Shown piece by piece: positions 35,067 through 44,638 of a stretch of DNA of 64,000 nucleotides. The notes below the pieces were generated by a model. That model worked only from the letters and a program-made list of their open reading frames with translations. It made no database searches and was not told where the DNA came from. The translations under genes and the position numbers were made by a program. The DNA lies in assembly GCA_030827515.1 (NCBI GenBank), contig JAUREI010000001.1:1-64000 (forward strand). Reading direction: 5' to 3'. Positions within the stretch are counted from its first letter, which is position 1. The number at the start of each line of letters is the position of its first letter. The DNA comes from Prosthecobacter sp. Lineage in GTDB: Bacteria > Verrucomicrobiota > Verrucomicrobiia > Verrucomicrobiales > Verrucomicrobiaceae.

Positions 35067-36323
35067 TCAACGCTCGCGGTCCTCGAGATTGTCCCGGACG
35101 AGGCTCGCCGAGGCATCCGGCAGATCGATCCAGGGCGCACCACCCGGGAGTTTGCGTCCGCAATCGGTCAGACTGTTGGCGCTGACAAGCACCGCCCGGC
35201 AGGGGCCCGTGCTCCATACCGCCGGGCCTGACAAGCCGCTGAAGCTGTTGCCCGTCAGGCTCACATGGGACGCCCCCTTCTCCAGAAGCACGCCGGTGCC
35301 TTCATCCGTTCCCATGGGCGTCTTAGCCTCAGCCGGCCGCCGATCACCCCCGCCCACCCAGGTGTTGCAGAAGCTGTTGCCGCTGATGGACAAACGGCCG
35401 GAGTCCCCTCCCACCCGGACGCTGAACCCATGGGCAATGGTGAAGGTGTTGGCACTGACCGCACAGCCGTGGGCGTCACGCAGGTCGATGCCGCCCCCAA
35501 GGTGGTGGGCAATCACGTTGGCGCTGAGGGTGATGCCGTAGCAATCGCGGTCCAAAATGACCGCCGTGCCGGAGCATTCCTCGATCATATTGCCGCTGAG
35601 CACCGAACCGTAGGTATTTTCAATAACAACACCGTGTCGAAGGTGGTCATCCACATTGTTGCCGTTCATGCAGAGATTGAAGGAATCCACGCAGTGCAGG
35701 GCATCCAGGTTTTCCTCAAAATGGCAGGCATTGACGACGATGTCGTGGCCTCCTTGAATGTGCACCCCCGCACCCTTGTTGTAGGTCAGGATGCTGTCGG
35801 CCACGCGGGGGTCCTCGCTGCAATCGACCATGTGAATGCCATGCCCCCCGTGGTGATCGATCGACATCCCCTCGAAGTAAATCTCCTGAATGCCTTCCGC
35901 GAAGACTCCCGCGCCGCTCTGCTCCTGGCCACTGATGCGAAAATCGGCGAGCTGAACCCGCCAAAGCCGGGCTTTCTTGTCCGTGTCCAGAGTCATCGGC
36001 CGCAGGATCAGGGCCGGCTGACCGTCGGTGTTATCATTGATCAGATGGGTCGCCGCACCGGAGCCCTCGATTCGCGTCTCCGCGGTTTTCAAACGCAGTG
36101 GCTCACGAAGACGGTATTCCCCGGGCGGGATGCGGATGATACCCCCCGATTCTGGCAGGGCATCGAAGGCGGCCTGGAGATTCGGATGGGCGCCGGCATC
36201 AATGATCACGGGGCGATGAGCCACCTGCTGGGCTGCAAGCGAACCGGCAACAACAAACGGCAAAAGCAACAAGACATAACGAATGGGCGCCATGGCAGGC
36301 ATACGCCGCGCCGAGGCAGTCAT
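35067..36323 (-). CDS. Exported right-handed parallel beta-helix protein
   Basis: A 418-residue exported protein. ATG 36323 overlaps the upstream stop (ATGA); the N-terminus MTASARRMPAMAPIRYVLLLLPFVVAGSLAAQ is a basic region plus a hydrophobic signal. The body is a stack of short repeats with N-ladder motifs (LSGNMIEECSGTAVIL, LSANVIAHHLGGGIDL, VSANTFTIAHGFSVRV, ISGNSFCNTW) typical of pectate-lyase-type beta helices with PbH1 repeats. Enzyme activity is possible (polysaccharide lyase or epimerase) but catalytic residues cannot be assigned. It is the last of a three-gene operon with a parvulin and a metallo-aminopeptidase lipoprotein, which suggests an exported substrate and its folding helper. 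Confidence 0.82.
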   Translation of the reverse strand: MTASARRMPAMAPIRYVLLLLPFVVAGSLAAQQVAHRPVIIDAGAHPNLQAAFDALPESGGIIRIPPGEYRLREPLRLKTAETRIEGSGAATHLINDNTDGQPALILRPMTLDTDKKARLWRVQLADFRISGQEQSGAGVFAEGIQEIYFEGMSIDHHGGHGIHMVDCSEDPRVADSILTYNKGAGVHIQGGHDIVVNACHFEENLDALHCVDSFNLCMNGNNVDDHLRHGVVIENTYGSVLSGNMIEECSGTAVILDRDCYGITLSANVIAHHLGGGIDLRDAHGCAVSANTFTIAHGFSVRVGGDSGRLSISGNSFCNTWVGGGDRRPAEAKTPMGTDEGTGVLLEKGASHVSLTGNSFSGLSGPAVWSTGPCRAVLVSANSLTDCGRKLPGGAPWIDLPDASASLVRDNLEDRER

Positions 36324-37180
36324 TTCAGGCGGTTGGCCCGATCGGCCTGGCGATGCAGTCCGTCCAACACCTTCGACCGTGCCTGCCATTGGAGACGCGA
36401 GGCGACCTCACCCACGCCTTCCTGCGCCCCCAACTCACCCCCTGCCTTTTGATCCAGCAGGCGCAACAGGTGCCAGCCCAGAGGGCTTTCCACCGGTCGG
36501 GAGAACCCTCCCTGCACCAGGCCGGTTGCGGCCTGCCAGAGTTCGTTCGGAAAGCGACCCGCCGACACCCAGCCCAACTCACCCGCCCTGCTTTTGCTGC
36601 GCTCATCCTCGCTGTGGGCCGTCACCAATTCCTGCCAGTCGGTCCCCTGGCGCAATCGCTGTTCAAAGTCCCTCATCTCCCCAGCGCGATCGGAACGTCC
36701 CTCCCGATGTCGTGAAAGGAACAAATGCGCCAGTTTCAGAACCCTGGGCGCGGGCGGGACCTCCGGTTGACTCACCGCCGCGGCCGGTTCAGCCAGCAGG
36801 CGCCGCTCGAGCCAAGCTTCATCCAGAAGATATTCGCGGATTCGCCGCTCCAACTCGCCACCGCCGAGACCGGCGAGCCGCAGCCGGCGAAGACGCTCCT
36901 CCTCATCCGGGAACTGTCGGTCCCAATCCGCCAGTTCACGTTCGGTCGCCTGCCCCACGTCGGGGCGAAAGCGTCGATCCTGCAACCGCTCCGCCCTCAC
37001 CCAGCGCTCGAAATCTGCCTGTCCCCGCAAAGCCGCTTCCTCCCGGCCATGGCGCCAGACCAGACCTGGCAACGGATCATGTTCAAGCGCACGCCAGGGC
37101 CGCGCGACCCAATCATGCAAGGGTTCGCGAAACTCCCACAGGAGCCCCAAAAGCAGCACGGCGGCCAGCAAAGCCTTCAC
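36320..37180 (-). CDS. Membrane-anchored parvulin-type peptidyl-prolyl isomerase (PpiC/SurA-like)
   Basis: A 286-residue protein with an N-terminal membrane anchor (KALLAAVLLLGLLWEF), a charged helical linker (about 50-140) and a parvulin domain (about 150-245) with KLAHLFLSRH, RLRQGTDWQELVTAHSED, GELGWVSAGRFP and GWHLLRLLD, the usual rotamase segments. It would assist folding of exported proteins at the periplasmic face. The start overlaps the previous stop and its end overlaps the beta-helix gene start, both by 4 bp (ATGA), so the beta-helix protein downstream is a likely client. Not a full SurA, since the large chaperone domain is not obvious. Confidence 0.84.
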   Translation of the reverse strand: MKALLAAVLLLGLLWEFREPLHDWVARPWRALEHDPLPGLVWRHGREEAALRGQADFERWVRAERLQDRRFRPDVGQATERELADWDRQFPDEEERLRRLRLAGLGGGELERRIREYLLDEAWLERRLLAEPAAAVSQPEVPPAPRVLKLAHLFLSRHREGRSDRAGEMRDFEQRLRQGTDWQELVTAHSEDERSKSRAGELGWVSAGRFPNELWQAATGLVQGGFSRPVESPLGWHLLRLLDQKAGGELGAQEGVGEVASRLQWQARSKVLDGLHRQADRANRLK

Positions 37181-38238
37181 GACGCCAGTTCCTCCAACTT
37201 GTGATGGCGATCAACCGCCCGCCATCGACGCAGGGCGGCGACCTCTCGAAAAAAGGCCTCCAAATCTCCGGAATGTCGTGCCATCAGGGCCTCAAACTTT
37301 GGCAGCAACTCATGGTAGGAGGCAATCGTGTTCAATCGCGCGTTGTTGAGCGGCAGGGCCAGCCAGCGATCCAGAAGAGGCGATCCTCCATGCCGTCGAT
37401 CCAGTGAATGCAGCCGTGTTTTCAGACGATCGAACTCGGCTTCCTTGGCACTTCGCAATGCCTCAGGCGCACGGTCGGACCCGGTTCGGTACAAATTCGA
37501 CAACCTTTCCCGTGTCGCCAGAACCTCGGCGACAAACCCACGCTCAAACTTCAGTTCCCTCTCATAGTTCGCCAGATCCTCAAGGCGTCCACGTGCGCGC
37601 AGCCATTGCCGGGCCCCCTCCTGGCCAACCGCTGTCGCCAGCGCTTCATTGAAGTCGGTGTCACCCGGCAGGTAGAGACGCTGGTGCGTCAACTCATGAA
37701 AAAGCAACTCGGCGAGCGCCGCGTCGTCGCGGCCGAGAAAGGTGTTCAGCAGGGGGTCGCGCAGCCAGCCGAGAGTCGAGTAGGCCTCGACACCTCCTAC
37801 AAAGACATCCAAGCCCCGCTTTTGCCAGCGCCCCGCCTCGGCCCGGGCCAGTTCTTCCTCAAAGAAGCCCCGGTATTTCAGACTGCCGATGAGGGGGTAC
37901 CACCAGGTCTTCGCCTCCGTGCTGAACTCAGGCGCAGCAAAGACCACCCAGACCGCATGACGCCGGCCGAGATCGGCATAACGCCCGTATTGACCGCGCA
38001 CGGGCAGCGCCAGGCTTGCCTCGGCAAAGGCGAGCTGATCGCGCGCCACCTCCAGCTTGCGGCGAACAGCCGGCGTGCAGGCCGGATCCGCCAGCACGAC
38101 CTCGACGGGACGAGCCCGATGCAGCATATCGCGCTGCCCCGCGAGCGCCTGACCGTAAAAGCTTGCCGTCGAACAGGAAACGAGTCCAAGCACGGCCGCC
38201 AGGCCGAGCACGCATCTCCATTTGCCATCGCACATCAT
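37177..38238 (-). CDS. Lipoprotein metallo-aminopeptidase (HExTH-type)
   Basis: A 353-residue lipoprotein: MMCDGKWRCVLGLAAVLGLVSC gives a lipobox ending at Cys22. The body has the zinc-protease signature FHELTHQRLY (about 185-194) with a following NEALATAVGQEG, matching the putative aminopeptidase family that sits in the cell envelope. The substrate is unknown. It overlaps the parvulin gene by 4 bp (ATGA). Two adjacent ATGs at 38238 and 38235 are equally good starts. The track ORF extends six codons upstream. Confidence 0.84.
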   Translation of the reverse strand: MMCDGKWRCVLGLAAVLGLVSCSTASFYGQALAGQRDMLHRARPVEVVLADPACTPAVRRKLEVARDQLAFAEASLALPVRGQYGRYADLGRRHAVWVVFAAPEFSTEAKTWWYPLIGSLKYRGFFEEELARAEAGRWQKRGLDVFVGGVEAYSTLGWLRDPLLNTFLGRDDAALAELLFHELTHQRLYLPGDTDFNEALATAVGQEGARQWLRARGRLEDLANYERELKFERGFVAEVLATRERLSNLYRTGSDRAPEALRSAKEAEFDRLKTRLHSLDRRHGGSPLLDRWLALPLNNARLNTIASYHELLPKFEALMARHSGDLEAFFREVAALRRWRAVDRHHKLEELAS

Positions 38239-38284
38239 TCGGCCACTGTGAACCACAATCCCGAGCCCTCAACCCTCATCCGCC

Positions 38285-39691
38285 ATGAGCTTCATCCACG
38301 ACGATTTTCTGCTCACCACCCACGCCGCACGCCATCTCTACCACGACTTTGCCAAAAGCGAACCGCTGCTCGACTACCACAACCATCTGCTGCCCAAGGA
38401 CATTGCCGAGGACCGGCAGTTCAAGAACCTGTTCGAGATCTGGCTGGAGGGCGATCACTACAAATGGCGCGCCATGCGCTGCAATGGCGTGCCCGAGCGA
38501 CTGATCACGGGCAACGCCAGCCCCAAGGAAAAATTTCTCGCCTGGGCGCGCACCGTGCCGCACACCCTGCGCAACCCGCTCTACCACTGGACCCACCTTG
38601 AGCTGAAGCGCTACTTCGGCATCGACGAACTGCTCAGCGAGAAAACCGCCGAAGCCATCTGGGAGCAGACCGAGGCAGCCCTCGCCCAGACCTCCATGAG
38701 CGCCCGCAACATCCTGCGCACACAGAAGGTCAGAGCCCTCTGCACCACCGACGACCCGGTCGACGACCTGCGCTGGCACCGCCAGTGTGCCGACGATCAC
38801 TTCGAGGTCGGCGTCTACCCCACCTTCCGCCCCGACAAGGCACTCGCCATCCATCAGCCGGAAGCCTGGAACTGCTGGTGTGAGCGGCTCGCTGAGGCCA
38901 GCGGGATCGGGATCAACTCCTACGCCAACCTGCTGGAGGCGCTGACACAGCGCCACGCCTTCTTCCACGCCAATGGCTGCCGGCTCAGCGATCATGGCCT
39001 CAACGCCTGCCACGCCAGCTTCATCAGCGACGCCGAGGCTGAAAGCCTGTTCGACAAGGCCCGTGCCGGTCACGCCGCCAACGCGCAGGAGCAGGACCGC
39101 TTTGCCAGCAACCTCATGCTCCACGTCGGCCGCCTCAACGCCGAGCGCGGCTGGACGATGCAGCTCCACCTTGGCCCGGTGCGCAACAACAACAGTCGCC
39201 TCGCCCGACTGGTCGGCGCTGATGTCGGCTGTGACAGCATCGGTGACTTCCCTCAGGCGCAGAGCCTCAGTCGCTTCCTCGACGCGCTCGACAGCGAGAA
39301 CGCCCTGCCCAAAACCGTCCTCTACAACGTCAATCCCGCCGACAATTACGTCTTCGGCACCATGGCCGGCAACTTCGCCGACGGTACCACTCCGGGCAAG
39401 GTTCAGTTCGGTTCAGGCTGGTGGTTCGTCGACCAAAAGGAGGGCATGGAGTGGCAGATCAACGCCCTCAGCAACCTCGGCCTCCTCAGCCGCTTCATCG
39501 GGATGCTCACCGACAGCCGCAGCTTCATGTCCTTCACGCGCCACGAGTATTTCCGCCGGACCCTCTGCAACCTGCTCGGCAGCGATGTCGAAAATGGGTT
39601 GCTGCCCGACGACGACGCGCTGCTCGGTCCGATGATCCGCAACATCTGTTATGCCAACGCCAAGGCCTACCTGGGCCTGGAAAAATCCTGA
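38285..39691 (+). CDS. uxaC: Glucuronate isomerase
   Basis: A 468-residue UxaC that interconverts D-glucuronate and D-fructuronate (also galacturonate and tagaturonate). Conserved segments include DYHNHLLPKDIAEDRQFKNL near the N-terminus, ALCTTDDPVDDLRWH, GRLNAERGWTMQLHLGP and a C-terminal DSRSFMSFTRHEYFRR. It stands alone between opposite-strand genes, so it is probably monocistronic; the rest of the uronate pathway (UxaB, UxuA, KdgK) is not in the window. Its presence implies use of uronic acids, consistent with polysaccharide-degrading relatives. Confidence 0.96.
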   Translation: MSFIHDDFLLTTHAARHLYHDFAKSEPLLDYHNHLLPKDIAEDRQFKNLFEIWLEGDHYKWRAMRCNGVPERLITGNASPKEKFLAWARTVPHTLRNPLYHWTHLELKRYFGIDELLSEKTAEAIWEQTEAALAQTSMSARNILRTQKVRALCTTDDPVDDLRWHRQCADDHFEVGVYPTFRPDKALAIHQPEAWNCWCERLAEASGIGINSYANLLEALTQRHAFFHANGCRLSDHGLNACHASFISDAEAESLFDKARAGHAANAQEQDRFASNLMLHVGRLNAERGWTMQLHLGPVRNNNSRLARLVGADVGCDSIGDFPQAQSLSRFLDALDSENALPKTVLYNVNPADNYVFGTMAGNFADGTTPGKVQFGSGWWFVDQKEGMEWQINALSNLGLLSRFIGMLTDSRSFMSFTRHEYFRRTLCNLLGSDVENGLLPDDDALLGPMIRNICYANAKAYLGLEKS

Positions 39692-39769
39692 AGCCCCGGC
39701 AGGTGCACCGTGGGAATCCCGGTGCGCCGGATCGGCCAAGCCCTTTCGACCCGGCACCCCGGAGCCTCA

Positions 39770-40702
39770 TCAGGCCTGCAGTTCCGCGACGGCGGCATCC
39801 AGGGTCGCGGAGTCGCGAATGGAAAGGACCTTGGCCTCGCGGTCGATCTTGCCCATCAGACCCGCCAGGGTGGCATCGGGACCTAGCTCTATGAAGAGGC
39901 GGTGGCCGGCACCCATCAGGTGGCGCATGGATTCGACCCAGCGGACACTGCCCGTGACCTGTGCCGTGAGGGTTTGTCGGATGTCGTCGGCATCGCCCAC
40001 GGGCCGGGCCTCGAAATTGCAGACCACCGGTACGGTCGGGGACTGAATGACGGCGGAGGCGAGAACCTCGGCGAGCCGCTCCTGGGCGGAGCGCATGAGA
40101 CGACTGTGGTAGGCGCCGGCCACGGGCAATGGGATGGCGCGCTTGATCCCCTTCTCCTTCGCGAGTGCGGTCGCCTTCTCGATGCCCTCGACACTTCCGC
40201 TCAGGACAATCTGGCCGGGTGCATTGAGGTTGGCGACATCGACTTCACATTCCGCAGCAAGCGCCCGAACAGCCTCCTCCTCGCCACCGATCATCGCGGC
40301 CATCGTGCCACGGGTCGCCTCGCAGGCCGCCTCCATGAAACTGCCGCGCTGGAAGACCAGGTTCAGCCCTGTGGCAAAATCGAAACTGCCCGCCGCCGCA
40401 TGGGCAGTGAATTCTCCGAGCGACAGGCCCGCCGCCGCCGTCACCTTCAGGCCCGGCACACGCTTGCGCAGAGCAGCCAGCAGGGCCAACCCATGGGCGT
40501 AGAGCGCCGGTTGGCAGCGACTGGTCCGGGTCAATTCCTCCATCGGTCCCTCGAACATCACCTGCGAAAGTGAAAACCCAAGCGCCGCATCGGCCTGCTC
40601 GAACAACTGCCGGGCAGAATCACACGAGGCGGCCAGATCCTGACCCATGCCCACCTTTTGGGCACCCTGACCGGAGAAAAGAAGAACAGCGGAGACAGAC
40701 AT
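39770..40702 (-). CDS. fabD: Malonyl-CoA-acyl carrier protein transacylase
   Basis: A 310-residue FabD that loads malonyl groups onto ACP for fatty-acid synthesis. LFSGQGAQ opens the protein; the nucleophile Ser94 lies in GLSLGEFTA, and the catalytic His is in GAYHSRLM (about 200). ARTSRCQPALYAH and the C-terminal ELGPDATL complete the family pattern. The track ORF extends 109 codons upstream into unsupported sequence. The remaining fab genes are elsewhere. It is divergent from tilS with a 160-bp gap. Confidence 0.96.
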   Translation of the reverse strand: MSVSAVLLFSGQGAQKVGMGQDLAASCDSARQLFEQADAALGFSLSQVMFEGPMEELTRTSRCQPALYAHGLALLAALRKRVPGLKVTAAAGLSLGEFTAHAAAGSFDFATGLNLVFQRGSFMEAACEATRGTMAAMIGGEEEAVRALAAECEVDVANLNAPGQIVLSGSVEGIEKATALAKEKGIKRAIPLPVAGAYHSRLMRSAQERLAEVLASAVIQSPTVPVVCNFEARPVGDADDIRQTLTAQVTGSVRWVESMRHLMGAGHRLFIELGPDATLAGLMGKIDREAKVLSIRDSATLDAAVAELQA

Positions 40703-40862
40703 GCGAGGAATGGTTGAAAGCCCCAGCGGAGCACCCCTGAAAAAGCATGCCCAAGGACAGGGCGCAAGCGCTGAGTTGGACCGGACGATGGCGGCCTTGC
40801 CTACGGGCGGGAAAGTTGTGAATTCAAATTGGCAACTCCCCTTCCCCCGCCATCCATGCCCC

Positions 40863-41855
40863 ATGTCCCGCCCCAACATCGCCGACCTGCCCACGGGCTT
40901 TGACGCCGGGGCCCTGCCGCCGCGCCGACAGACGCTCGTCGTGGGGGTGTCGGGCGGACGCGACTCGGTTCTGCTCCTGCACCTGCTCCTGCGCGCAGGA
41001 TGGCAAAAACTCGTCGTTGCCCACTTCAACCATGGTTTGCGTGGACGGCAATCGGGACAGGATGCCCGCTTTGTGCGTGCCCTTGCCCGGCGCCTCGGCC
41101 TGCCGCTCGAGATCGGGAGGAACGACGTGGCGCGACTGGCAAAGATGCGAAAGCAGTCGCTTGAGACCGCAGCAAGGGAGGCGCGCCACGACTTCTTTCG
41201 GGAGGTCGCCTCCCGTCATGGCACCCGCCAGATTGTTCTGGCACATCATGCCGACGATCAGGCCGAGACGATTCTGGCCAACCTCTGCCGGGGCGCAGGA
41301 CTCAACGGCCTGGCAGGCATGCGGGCGGTGCAGCCGTTCTATGGACTTGTCCTGCGGCGACCGATGCTGGGCATGGAACGAACCGACATCGACCGCCACA
41401 TTGACCACCTCGGCCTCTCCTACCGGGACGATGCCAGCAACCTCAGCGGCGAGCACCGCCGCAACCGCCTGCGCCACGAAGTGCTGCCTTTGCTCGATGA
41501 AGTCTTCGCCCGACGGGTCGCTCCCCTCTTCGTCCGCACCGGCTTTCAGGCCCGGCGTGCCGGGGAGGCCCTGGAGTCACAGGCCCGCGCCTTCCTCGCC
41601 GATCCTGCCTGCATGGATACAAAACGTCGTCTCTGCCTCAATGCCCCCTGGCAGAGCCTGCCGGCTGCCATCCAGACCCTCGTGCTGCGCCACTGGCTGC
41701 GCGACGTCTGGCACGTTCCCAATCTGGGCCATGAGGAGACAGAACAGGCTTTGGCCATGCTCGCGCCAGGTGCGGCTGCCAAAATCAACCTGCCGGGAGG
41801 CTGGCATCTGCGCCGCAAAGCCCGGTGCCTGTGGCTGGAACACGGGGATTCGTGA
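40863..41855 (+). CDS. tilS: tRNA(Ile)-lysidine synthase
   Basis: A 330-residue PP-loop ATPase that converts the wobble cytidine of tRNA-Ile(CAU) to lysidine. The P-loop is VVGVSGGRDSVLLLH (about 29-43), followed by HFNHGLRGRQSGQD and the LAHHADDQAETILANL helix, all diagnostic of TilS. The C-terminal half is shorter than in E. coli TilS (432 residues) and probably lacks part of the accessory domain, which is common. ATG 40863 (MSRPNIADL) is the start; the track ORF begins upstream in non-coding sequence overlapping the fabD start. Confidence 0.93.
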   Translation: MSRPNIADLPTGFDAGALPPRRQTLVVGVSGGRDSVLLLHLLLRAGWQKLVVAHFNHGLRGRQSGQDARFVRALARRLGLPLEIGRNDVARLAKMRKQSLETAAREARHDFFREVASRHGTRQIVLAHHADDQAETILANLCRGAGLNGLAGMRAVQPFYGLVLRRPMLGMERTDIDRHIDHLGLSYRDDASNLSGEHRRNRLRHEVLPLLDEVFARRVAPLFVRTGFQARRAGEALESQARAFLADPACMDTKRRLCLNAPWQSLPAAIQTLVLRHWLRDVWHVPNLGHEETEQALAMLAPGAAAKINLPGGWHLRRKARCLWLEHGDS

Positions 41856-41948
41856 GATCCGCGAAATATTTTTTGCTAGCACGAAGTGACCCCATCCAGA
41901 GACGCGCGTCATACGCGTGCGTACGCTGGGGCGAGGGGCAGCAAATGT

Positions 41949-41980
41949 TTGACAGGCGGGCCGAAAGCGTCCCCTAGGTT
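41949..41980 (+). promoter_or_regulatory. Candidate promoter of the topoisomerase gene (TTGACA-N20-TAGGTT)
   Basis: A perfect TTGACA (41949-41954) is followed after 20 nt by TAGGTT (41975-41980), 24 nt before the ATG at 42005. The long spacer matches other candidate promoters in this window, but the -10 is weak by sigma-70 standards. Confidence 0.35.
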
Positions 41981-42004
41981 CGCCCATTCACCCCCTTTTT
42001 TCTC

Positions 42005-44620
42005 ATGTCCAAGGCCCTCATCATTGCCGAAAAACCCAGCGTCGCCGCCGATCTTGCCCGAGCCTTGGCCAAGGCGCCGAGCATGACGCCCTTTAAAAAA
42101 GAGAAGGACTTTTACGAAAACGACAGCCACGTCATCAGCAGTGCCGTCGGTCACCTCATCGAACTGGCCATGCCCGAGGCCAACGGCAAGAAAATCGGCT
42201 GGGGTTGGACCCACCTGCCGATTCTGCCACGCGAGTTCGAACTGAAGCCCATCGACGACAGCGCCGACCGTTACAAGGTGCTGATCCGCTTGATGAAACG
42301 GAAAGACGTCGACCGCCTCATCAACGCCTGCGATGCCGGCCGCGAGGGCGAACTGATCTTCCGTTACATTGTCGAGGCTGCCGGCATCAAGAAACCGGTT
42401 CAGCGACTTTGGATGCAGTCGATGACCCAGGGCGCCATTCTCGAAGCCTTCAAGAAACTGCGCAGCGACGACGAAATGCGCCCGTTGGCGGATGCCGCCA
42501 AGTGCCGCAGTGAATCCGACTGGCTGGTTGGCATCAATGCCACCCGCGCGCTCACCGCTTTCAATTCCCGCAACGGCGGCTTTCGTCTGACTCCGGCCGG
42601 CCGTGTGCAGACACCCACCCTGACCATCCTCGCCAAGCGGGAACTGGAGATCCAGTCGTTTGTGCCGCGCACCTACTATGAAGTGCACGCCCTCTTCGAG
42701 GTCCCTGCAGGACGGTATGAGGGGCGCTGGTTCGACGAGTCCTTCAAGAAGGACGAGACCGACGAGCACCGGAAGGCCGAGCGACTATGGGATGAAGCGC
42801 AGGCGCAGGCCATCGTCGATCGTTGCATCGGCAAGCCGGGCAGGATTGAGCAGACCACCAAGCCCACCAAGCAGGCCCCCCCGCTGCTCTACGACCTGAC
42901 CAGTCTGCAGCGCGAGGCCAGCAACCGCTTTGGATTCTCCGCCCGCCGCACCCTGCAAATCGCCCAGGCCCTGTATGAGAAGTACAAGGTTCTGACCTAT
43001 CCGCGAACGGATTCCCGCTACCTTCCCGAGGATTACCTCGGCACCGTGAGCGACACCCTGAAGACTTTCGCCAGCCACGACAGCCGCAAGCAGGATGCCC
43101 TGCCCCATGAACTTGGCACACATGCCGCCACCGCGCTTGACCAAGGCTGGGTGCGCCCCACCAAGCGTGTCTTCGACACTAGCAAGGTGAGCGACCACTT
43201 CGCCATCATCCCCACCGGCCTGATCCCGCCGAAGGAACTGCCTGAAGCCGAACAGAAGGTCTTCGACATGGTTTCCCGACGCTTTGTCGCCGTATTCTTC
43301 CCGCCCGCCGAGTTCGAGGTCACCACCCGAATCACCCGGGTCGGCCAGGACGCCTTCAAAAGCGATGGCAAGGTCATGATCGAGCCGGGTTGGCTCGCGG
43401 TCTATGGCCGTCGCGCCGCCGCCGAAGCTAGTGGCGAGGGCGACAACAAGGACCGCCTCATCGTTCAGGCCCGGGATGGCGACACCGCCAGCACGATCGA
43501 CGCCAAAACCGAAGAACTGGCCACCAAGCCGCCGGCCCGCTTCAATGAAGCCACCCTGCTTTCTACGATGGAGAATGCCGGCAAATTCGTCGAGGACGAG
43601 GAACTGGCCGAGGCGATGAGCGAACGCGGCCTAGGCACGCCGGCAACTCGCGCGGCGATCATCGAGGGATTGATCCAAGACAAGTACCTCGAACGCAACG
43701 GCCGCGAACTGTTCGTCACCGCCAAGGGCCTGGCCCTGATCGACCAGATCAGCCAGATCGGCATCGAAGCGCTCAGCAGCCCGGAACTGACCGGCCAGTG
43801 GGAGTACAAGCTGCGCCAGATGGAGCATGCCCAGCTGGATCGAGCGAGTTTCATGCGCGACATCCGCAGCCTGACCACCGAGGTCGTCGAGAAAACGCGC
43901 GCCTATCTCAAAATTGCCAAGGATAAGGTCTATCCCGACTTCGAGGCCCGCTGCGGCCTGTGTGGCCAGCAGGGCTTCAAGCGAACCGAGGATCACCTCA
44001 GCTGCAAGAACCCGGACTGCAAGGTGCGCGTCTACAAGATCATCGCCGGCCGCACCCTCAGCGACGAGGAGATGCGTGACCTCCTGGAAAAACGCTTTCT
44101 GCCGCCCATGGAGGGTTTCCGCAGCCGCAAGGGCCAGGAGTTCACCGCCGGCATCGAGATCAAGGATGATGGCAAAACCGGGTTTGTCTTCGCCGGCGGC
44201 GAAAACGACCCCGACGCGCCACCGCCTTTCGACTTCAGCATCGCCACGCCGTTGGTGCCGACCTGCCCCGTCTGTGCCAAAAAGGGTCGAAAGGGCGCCA
44301 TCTACGAAACTCCCGACAACTACGTCTGCAACGTGGCCGCCGGGGATCCCAAGGCCTGCAACGCCAAATTGCCCAAAACTCTCTGCCAAAAGGAGATCAC
44401 GCCGGAGAACGCCATTCTGTTTTTCACCGACGGCAAGACTGGTCTGATCGAAGGAATGATTTCCAAGCGCGGCCGTCCCTTCAAGGCCTTCCTGAGCTGC
44501 AAGGCCGGCGAAAAACGCCTGCTCGGCTGGGAGTTCCCGCCGCGCGAGGCCAAGCCGAAACCTGAAGGTGGCACCGCTCCCAAGCGCAAAAGCCGCTTCG
44601 GAAAAAAGGACCAGGCCTGA
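42005..44620 (+). CDS. topB: Type IA DNA topoisomerase (TopB/topoisomerase III type)
   Basis: An 871-residue type IA topoisomerase. The Toprim domain is [16 protein letters not shown] with the [13 protein letters not shown] acidic triad region. The active-site tyrosine is Y332 in [11 protein letters not shown], and the 5Y-CAP region ([13 protein letters not shown]) follows the family pattern. The C-terminus has zinc-finger-like clusters: CGLCGQQ with CKNPDC, then CPVCAKK. The Toprim start and overall organisation are those of topoisomerase III (TopB) rather than TopA. It relaxes negatively supercoiled DNA and decatenates replication intermediates. An AGE-family epimerase gene follows 18 bp later on the same strand. 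Confidence 0.92.
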   Translation: MSKALIIAEKPSVAADLARALAKAPSMTPFKKEKDFYENDSHVISSAVGHLIELAMPEANGKKIGWGWTHLPILPREFELKPIDDSADRYKVLIRLMKRKDVDRLINACDAGREGELIFRYIVEAAGIKKPVQRLWMQSMTQGAILEAFKKLRSDDEMRPLADAAKCRSESDWLVGINATRALTAFNSRNGGFRLTPAGRVQTPTLTILAKRELEIQSFVPRTYYEVHALFEVPAGRYEGRWFDESFKKDETDEHRKAERLWDEAQAQAIVDRCIGKPGRIEQTTKPTKQAPPLLYDLTSLQREASNRFGFSARRTLQIAQALYEKYKVLTYPRTDSRYLPEDYLGTVSDTLKTFASHDSRKQDALPHELGTHAATALDQGWVRPTKRVFDTSKVSDHFAIIPTGLIPPKELPEAEQKVFDMVSRRFVAVFFPPAEFEVTTRITRVGQDAFKSDGKVMIEPGWLAVYGRRAAAEASGEGDNKDRLIVQARDGDTASTIDAKTEELATKPPARFNEATLLSTMENAGKFVEDEELAEAMSERGLGTPATRAAIIEGLIQDKYLERNGRELFVTAKGLALIDQISQIGIEALSSPELTGQWEYKLRQMEHAQLDRASFMRDIRSLTTEVVEKTRAYLKIAKDKVYPDFEARCGLCGQQGFKRTEDHLSCKNPDCKVRVYKIIAGRTLSDEEMRDLLEKRFLPPMEGFRSRKGQEFTAGIEIKDDGKTGFVFAGGENDPDAPPPFDFSIATPLVPTCPVCAKKGRKGAIYETPDNYVCNVAAGDPKACNAKLPKTLCQKEITPENAILFFTDGKTGLIEGMISKRGRPFKAFLSCKAGEKRLLGWEFPPREAKPKPEGGTAPKRKSRFGKKDQA

Positions 44621-44638
44621 CCCCCTCGCCACTCCGCC

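Noticed and set aside
41901-41930. GACGCGCGTC palindrome and nearby CGCGT repeats after tilS
   Set aside because: A clean stem-loop could not be drawn and no U-tract follows, so it was not called a terminator.
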